In this document: piece by piece, positions 4,793-8,350 of the stretch
How the letters are laid out: each line of letters opens with the position of its first letter
Numbering within the stretch: the first letter of the stretch is position 1
The notes under the pieces: model-generated
What the model saw: only the letters and a program-made list of their open reading frames with translations
Database searches by the model: none
What the model was told of the DNA's origin: nothing
NCBI GenBank assembly: GCA_007123015.1
Contig: SKSL01000098.1
Coordinates: 1-8,350 of the forward strand
Direction: 5' to 3'
DNA: 8,350 bases
Source of the DNA: Natronohydrobacter sp.
Lineage (GTDB): Bacteria; Pseudomonadota; Alphaproteobacteria; Rhodobacterales; Rhodobacteraceae
Program-made: the position numbers and the translations under genes

Positions 4793-6022
4793 ATGGCGGG
4801 CATAGCCGAACAGCACATCCCGAAAACCCGTGCATGCACGGTTTCGCGCGACGTACAGAATTTTGATCTTTTGATCGAAGACATGGAAACCGTTTTTCAC
4901 GAAGACTGGGGCGATCTTTCCTTCGCTGAAGCTCTGGTGTTCCTTGACGATGATGCGTCGTCGCAGCTTGAGATGCTTGCCCTGGCGCTCGATGACGAGG
5001 ACGAGGCCAATCTCGCGCTGATCCGGTCCGTGATCGAAAAGGCAGCGACCCGCAACATCCAGATTTTGCTGATCGCCGAAGCTTTGTCGCCGATTGTCTT
5101 GCACCAGCTGTTGCGGGCCGGAGCGGATGATTTCGTGCCCTACCCCCTGCCGGAAAACGCGCTGCAGGACACGATCGCGCGGCTGAAGAAAGCGCAAGAG
5201 CTTCCCTCGGAACGCATGTCCAGCTTCAGCAGTGCAAAAGGGAAGAATGGATCTGTCTTCGCTGTTCACGCGCTTACCGGGGGCGCAGGCGGGACGAATT
5301 TCGCCGTCAACCTGGCCTGGGAACTGAGCGGTCTTTGCGCGGCCAAGTCCCAATCGGTCTGCATTCTGGATTTCGATCTGCAATGCGGCTCGGTTTCAAC
5401 CTATCTTGACATGGCCCGCACTGAGAAAGTCTATGAGCTTCTGTCGCAGACCAGTTCCATGGACAGCGATGCCTTTCTGGCCGCCACTCAGCGCTTCAAC
5501 GACCGCTTGCAAGTGCTGACAGCGCCCTCGGACATGCTTCCACTGGACCTGCTGACCCCGGACGAAATCGAGCGTGTGATCTCGATGGCCAAGGACCAGT
5601 TCGATTTTGTAATCATCGACCTGCCGCGCACTGTCGTGCACTGGACAGAAACGGCGCTTGAGATGTCAGAGCTGTATTTCACGCTACTGGAGCTCGATCT
5701 GCGATCGGCCCAGAATGCGTTGCGCATGATCCGCGCCTTGAAGGCAGACGGGATATCAATGCAGAAGCACCGCTTCATCCTGAACCGCGCGCCCCGTTTC
5801 ACGGATCTCAGTGGCAAGGCGCGCGCCAAGCGTATGGCGGAAAGCCTTGGGATCAGCTTTTCCGCCACGATCCCGGATGGTGGCGCGCAGATACGCGACG
5901 CCAATGATCACGGGCTGCCACTGGCGGAATACGCGCCGAAAAACCCGGTCTGCAAGGAAATCCATAAATTCGCAGCAGCCCTTTTCGAGACTTCCGAAAT
6001 CGAGCGCATTGCCGCCGAGTAA
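4793..6022 (+). CDS. cpaE: CpaE/TadZ-type pilus localisation ATPase-like protein
   Basis: This 409-residue cytoplasmic protein belongs to the CpaE/TadZ branch of the ParA/MinD superfamily and is expected to place the Flp machine at the right site or pole. Residues about 15-140 form a receiver-like domain (VFLDDDAS, ILLIAEALS, LLRAGADDFVPYPL) of the atypical kind seen in this family. A short linker (about 140-152) leads to the MinD-like domain. There the P-loop reads LTGGAGGTNFAVNLAW (from residue 161), lacking both the signature and the catalytic lysine of KGGxGKT. CILDFDLQCGS (190-200) and FVIIDLPRT (272-280) occupy the switch I and Walker B positions. TadZ proteins with degenerate P-loops are known, so nucleotide binding may be weak or altered rather than the gene being broken. 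It is followed after 15 bases by cpaF and is clearly co-transcribed with it. Confidence 0.9.
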   Translation: MAGIAEQHIPKTRACTVSRDVQNFDLLIEDMETVFHEDWGDLSFAEALVFLDDDASSQLEMLALALDDEDEANLALIRSVIEKAATRNIQILLIAEALSPIVLHQLLRAGADDFVPYPLPENALQDTIARLKKAQELPSERMSSFSSAKGKNGSVFAVHALTGGAGGTNFAVNLAWELSGLCAAKSQSVCILDFDLQCGSVSTYLDMARTEKVYELLSQTSSMDSDAFLAATQRFNDRLQVLTAPSDMLPLDLLTPDEIERVISMAKDQFDFVIIDLPRTVVHWTETALEMSELYFTLLELDLRSAQNALRMIRALKADGISMQKHRFILNRAPRFTDLSGKARAKRMAESLGISFSATIPDGGAQIRDANDHGLPLAEYAPKNPVCKEIHKFAAALFETSEIERIAAE

Positions 6023-6037
6023 GAAAAGAGTTCAGCC

Positions 6038-7486
6038 ATGTTCGCAAGATACCGCAAGCCCACTGGCAGCCAGCCCGCCACCGCTGTGAAACCTGTTCAA
6101 GACACGTCGCCCGCGAAAAGCGCTGAACCTGCACGCAGCAAGGCACCGCGCAATGCGGCTGCGGACCCGCTGCCTGCACGGGCCAGCACGCCGGATCGCG
6201 AACAGCAGCGCAAGCAGCGGATGAATGCGATCAAGTCGGATCTGCATAAACGGCTGCTTGAAAACCTGAACCTCTCTGCCTTGGAGCGCGCAAGCGAAGC
6301 AGAGTTGCGTTCCGAGATCAACACGATCGCAGCCGAAGCGCTGGCGGAAATGGATATCCTGCTCAACAGCGAGGAACGCCTGACGCTCAACAAGGAGCTC
6401 TATTTCGAAGTCATGGGGCTTGGCCCGCTGGAGCCATTGCTGCAGGATGATACTGTCAACGATATTCTGGTGAACGGTCCGAAGAAGGTGTTCATCGAAC
6501 GCGCTGGCAAACTGGAATTGTCCGATGTCACCTTTCGCGATGAACGTCATCTGCTGCGAATCATCGACAAGATCGTCTCGGCAGTCGGGCGGCGTGTGGA
6601 TGAATCGAACCCCTATGTTGACGCGCGACTGGCCGATGGCTCGCGTTTCAATGCCATGGTGCCGCCTGTTGCTGTTGACGGATCACTGGTGTCGATCCGG
6701 AAATTCAAGAAAGAAAAGCTAAGTGTCCCGGATCTGGTCCGCTTCGGCGCGTTTTCCGAAGAAATGGCGCTTTATCTGGAAGCGGCCGTATCGACACGGT
6801 TGAATATCATTGTGTCAGGGGGCACCGGGTCGGGCAAAACCACGACGCTCAATGCGCTGTCGAGCTTCATCAGCAATGATGAGCGCGTCCTGACCATCGA
6901 AGACACAGCCGAATTGCAATTGCAGCAAAGCCATGTCGGGCGGATGGAAAGTCGCCCCGCCAATATGGAAGGCAAAGGGGCGGTCACCCAGCGGGATTGT
7001 CTGCGCAACGCGCTTCGGATGCGCCCGGACCGGATCATCGTGGGTGAGACGCGGGGCGAGGAAGTCATCGACATGCTGCAGGCGATGAACACAGGCCATG
7101 ACGGCTCAATGACCACGATCCACGCCAATTCGGCCCGCGACGGGATCAGCCGTCTGGAAAACATGGTCGCGATGGCCGGGATCGAGATGCCACTGCGGGC
7201 CGTGCGCAGCCAGATCGGATCGGCTGTGAACCTGATCGTGCAAGCCTCGCGCCTGCAGGATGGATCGCGCCGCATGGTTTCAATCACGGAAATTACAGGC
7301 ATGGAAGGCGACATCATCACCATGCAAGAGATTTTCCGCTTCGAGCGCACAGGGCTGGAACCTGACGGGACGATTTTGGGTCATTTCACAGGGACCGGGC
7401 TGCGCTCGGCCTATTCGGATCGGTTCAAGCGCTGGGGGTATGATTTGCCCGCGAGCATTTACGACGAAGTCAGGGTCAGGAGGTAA
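6038..7486 (+). CDS. cpaF: CpaF/TadA-type secretion ATPase powering Flp pilus assembly
   Basis: This 482-residue VirB11/GspE-like hexameric ATPase acts at the cytoplasmic face of the inner membrane to drive pilin polymerisation. Residues 1-60 are a low-complexity Ala/Pro/Arg/Lys-rich tail, likely unstructured. A helical N-terminal domain follows (about 60-130), then a conserved stretch FEVMGLGPLEPLLQDDTVND. The ATPase core has an intact Walker A, GGTGSGKTT (261-269, Lys267), an Asp box LTIEDTAELQL, Walker B RPDRIIVGETRGEE (329-342, Glu337) and a His box TTIHANSARDG with His362. All key residues are present, so it should be active. The start has AAAAGAG (6024-6030) 7 bases upstream. It sits 15 bases after cpaE and 3 bases before tadB, whose ribosome-binding site lies in the last cpaF codons. 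TadA homologues may drive both extension and retraction in some bacteria. Confidence 0.96.
   Translation: MFARYRKPTGSQPATAVKPVQDTSPAKSAEPARSKAPRNAAADPLPARASTPDREQQRKQRMNAIKSDLHKRLLENLNLSALERASEAELRSEINTIAAEALAEMDILLNSEERLTLNKELYFEVMGLGPLEPLLQDDTVNDILVNGPKKVFIERAGKLELSDVTFRDERHLLRIIDKIVSAVGRRVDESNPYVDARLADGSRFNAMVPPVAVDGSLVSIRKFKKEKLSVPDLVRFGAFSEEMALYLEAAVSTRLNIIVSGGTGSGKTTTLNALSSFISNDERVLTIEDTAELQLQQSHVGRMESRPANMEGKGAVTQRDCLRNALRMRPDRIIVGETRGEEVIDMLQAMNTGHDGSMTTIHANSARDGISRLENMVAMAGIEMPLRAVRSQIGSAVNLIVQASRLQDGSRRMVSITEITGMEGDIITMQEIFRFERTGLEPDGTILGHFTGTGLRSAYSDRFKRWGYDLPASIYDEVRVRR
7478..7483 (+). promoter_or_regulatory. Ribosome-binding site of tadB inside the cpaF end
   Basis: AGGAGG forms the last two codons of cpaF before its TAA stop (7484-7486) and sits 6 bases before the tadB ATG. 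This consensus-strength site fixes the tadB start and implies tight translational coupling with cpaF. Confidence 0.8.
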
Positions 7487-7489
7487 GTC

Positions 7490-8350
7490 ATGGAACTCTC
7501 GCTCAGCCCGCTGATCTATGCTGCGATTTTCGGCGCCGTCATTCTGGTGATCAATGGCATCTACCTCATCATGTTCGGGCGCAGCATCCAGCATGATTCG
7601 AAACTTAACCGCCGCCTTGAACTGATCCAGAAGGGTCAGGCCAAGAAGGACGTCATGGAACAGCTGCGCAAAGAGCGTTCCGCGCATACTGGCAGTTTCT
7701 CGATCCCGTTTTACGGCTTGTTGCAAGAGCGCGCGCGGCGCGGGAATATCGCCTTCTCGCCGCGCATGCTGATCTTGTTGATGTTTGGATTGAGCATTTT
7801 CAGTTTTGGCATGCTGTCGCTCGCCACCCCGAGTGAACCCGCGATCAGGCTTGGCATTTCCGTGGTGTTCGGCTTCGGAGGTGTGTTTTCCTGGGTGTCC
7901 AGCAAGGCCAAGAAACGCGTGGCTGCGATTGAAGAGCAGTTGCCGGAAGCGATTGACCTGATCGTGCGGTCGCTGCGCGTCGGCCATCCTTTTGGCGCGG
8001 CCCTGGGCATCGCGGCGAATGAAGTTTCGGACCCGCTTGGGACAGAGCTTGGGCTGATCGCAGATGAAATCGCCTATGGGCGGGATGCGGGCGAAGCAAT
8101 TGCCGAATTCGGCGAACGGATCGACTTGCAGGATATCCGCTTTCTGGCCGTCGCGGTCTCGATCCAGCAGAAATCTGGCGGGAACCTTGCTGAAATCCTC
8201 GACGGACTGGCGAAGGTGGTGCGCGCGCGGTTCAAGCTATTCCGCCGGGTCAAGGCCATCACGGCCGAGGCGAAATGGTCAGGCATGTTCCTGTCTGGCT
8301 TCCCGATCGCCGCGATGCTGATGATCCAGGCGATCAAGCCGGATTACTAC
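7490..8350 (+). CDS. tadB: TadB-type inner-membrane platform protein (partial, 3' end missing)
   Basis: The frame is open for 287 codons to the right edge, with no stop. It encodes an integral inner-membrane protein of the GspF/T2SSF type, which with TadC should form the platform turned by CpaF. A hydrophobic segment covers about residues 7-29 (IYAAIFGAVILVINGIYLIM). A basic cytoplasmic linker follows (LNRRLELIQKGQAKKDVM, from about 40). Two close segments come next, at about 93-111 (MLILLMFGLSIFSFGML) and 119-136. The T2SSF domain then includes EEQLPEAIDLIVRSLRVGHP (146-165), EIAYGRDAGEAIAEFGERI (from 191) and SIQQKSGGNLAEILDGLAKV (223-242). A last segment, GMFLSGFPIAAMLMI, starts near 265. 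The family is usually about 320 residues, so some 35 residues lie beyond the edge. tadC is expected next. Confidence 0.93.
   Translation, partial: MELSLSPLIYAAIFGAVILVINGIYLIMFGRSIQHDSKLNRRLELIQKGQAKKDVMEQLRKERSAHTGSFSIPFYGLLQERARRGNIAFSPRMLILLMFGLSIFSFGMLSLATPSEPAIRLGISVVFGFGGVFSWVSSKAKKRVAAIEEQLPEAIDLIVRSLRVGHPFGAALGIAANEVSDPLGTELGLIADEIAYGRDAGEAIAEFGERIDLQDIRFLAVAVSIQQKSGGNLAEILDGLAKVVRARFKLFRRVKAITAEAKWSGMFLSGFPIAAMLMIQAIKPDYY

Overview
The window carries most of a tad (tight adherence, Flp type IVb pilus) locus from an alphaproteobacterium, most likely a member of the Rhodobacterales/Rhodobacteraceae. That placement rests on three things: the pilin processing site SG|AVTxDW, the gene order flp-flp-cpaB-cpaC-ompA-cpaE-cpaF-tadB, and a moderately high GC content with matching codon use. 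This is protein-family recognition by eye; no database search was run. The locus is a known type of system, and I found no wholly new one. The less ordinary content is in the gaps between genes.

Layout: (1) 1-199, minus strand, is the 5' end of a gene for a secreted protein that runs off the left edge, possibly a lytic transglycosylase. (2) 200-538 is a divergent intergenic region with an inverted repeat, a possible 22-codon reading frame and the 5' leader of the main pilin. (3) 539-790 is the Flp major pilin, followed by two consecutive hairpins, the second a good intrinsic terminator. (4) 917-1162 is a second, divergent Flp-type pilin. (5) 1163-1370 is non-coding on the plus strand. (6) 1371-2201 is cpaB, followed by a 280-base gap. 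(7) 2482-3870 is cpaC (outer-membrane secretin) and 3908-4537 an OmpA-type lipoprotein, 37 bases apart. (8) 4538-4792 is a 255-base gap with a 13-bp hairpin, a weak promoter candidate and a structured leader. (9) 4793-6022 is cpaE, 6038-7486 cpaF, and 7490 to the right edge tadB; these are tightly packed and surely co-transcribed.

How the genes work together: prepilins (Flp and its paralogue) are inserted in the inner membrane and cut after Gly16 by a prepilin peptidase that is not encoded in this window. CpaF powers assembly, TadB (with a TadC expected just beyond the right edge) forms the inner-membrane platform, and CpaE positions the machine. CpaB and the CpaC secretin carry the fibre across the periplasm and outer membrane. 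The OmpA-type lipoprotein probably ties the secretin region to peptidoglycan.

Regulatory reading: the terminator after flp and the long gaps before cpaB, cpaC and cpaE suggest several transcription units or internal promoters, rather than one uniform operon. This would let the major pilin be made in large excess over the machinery.
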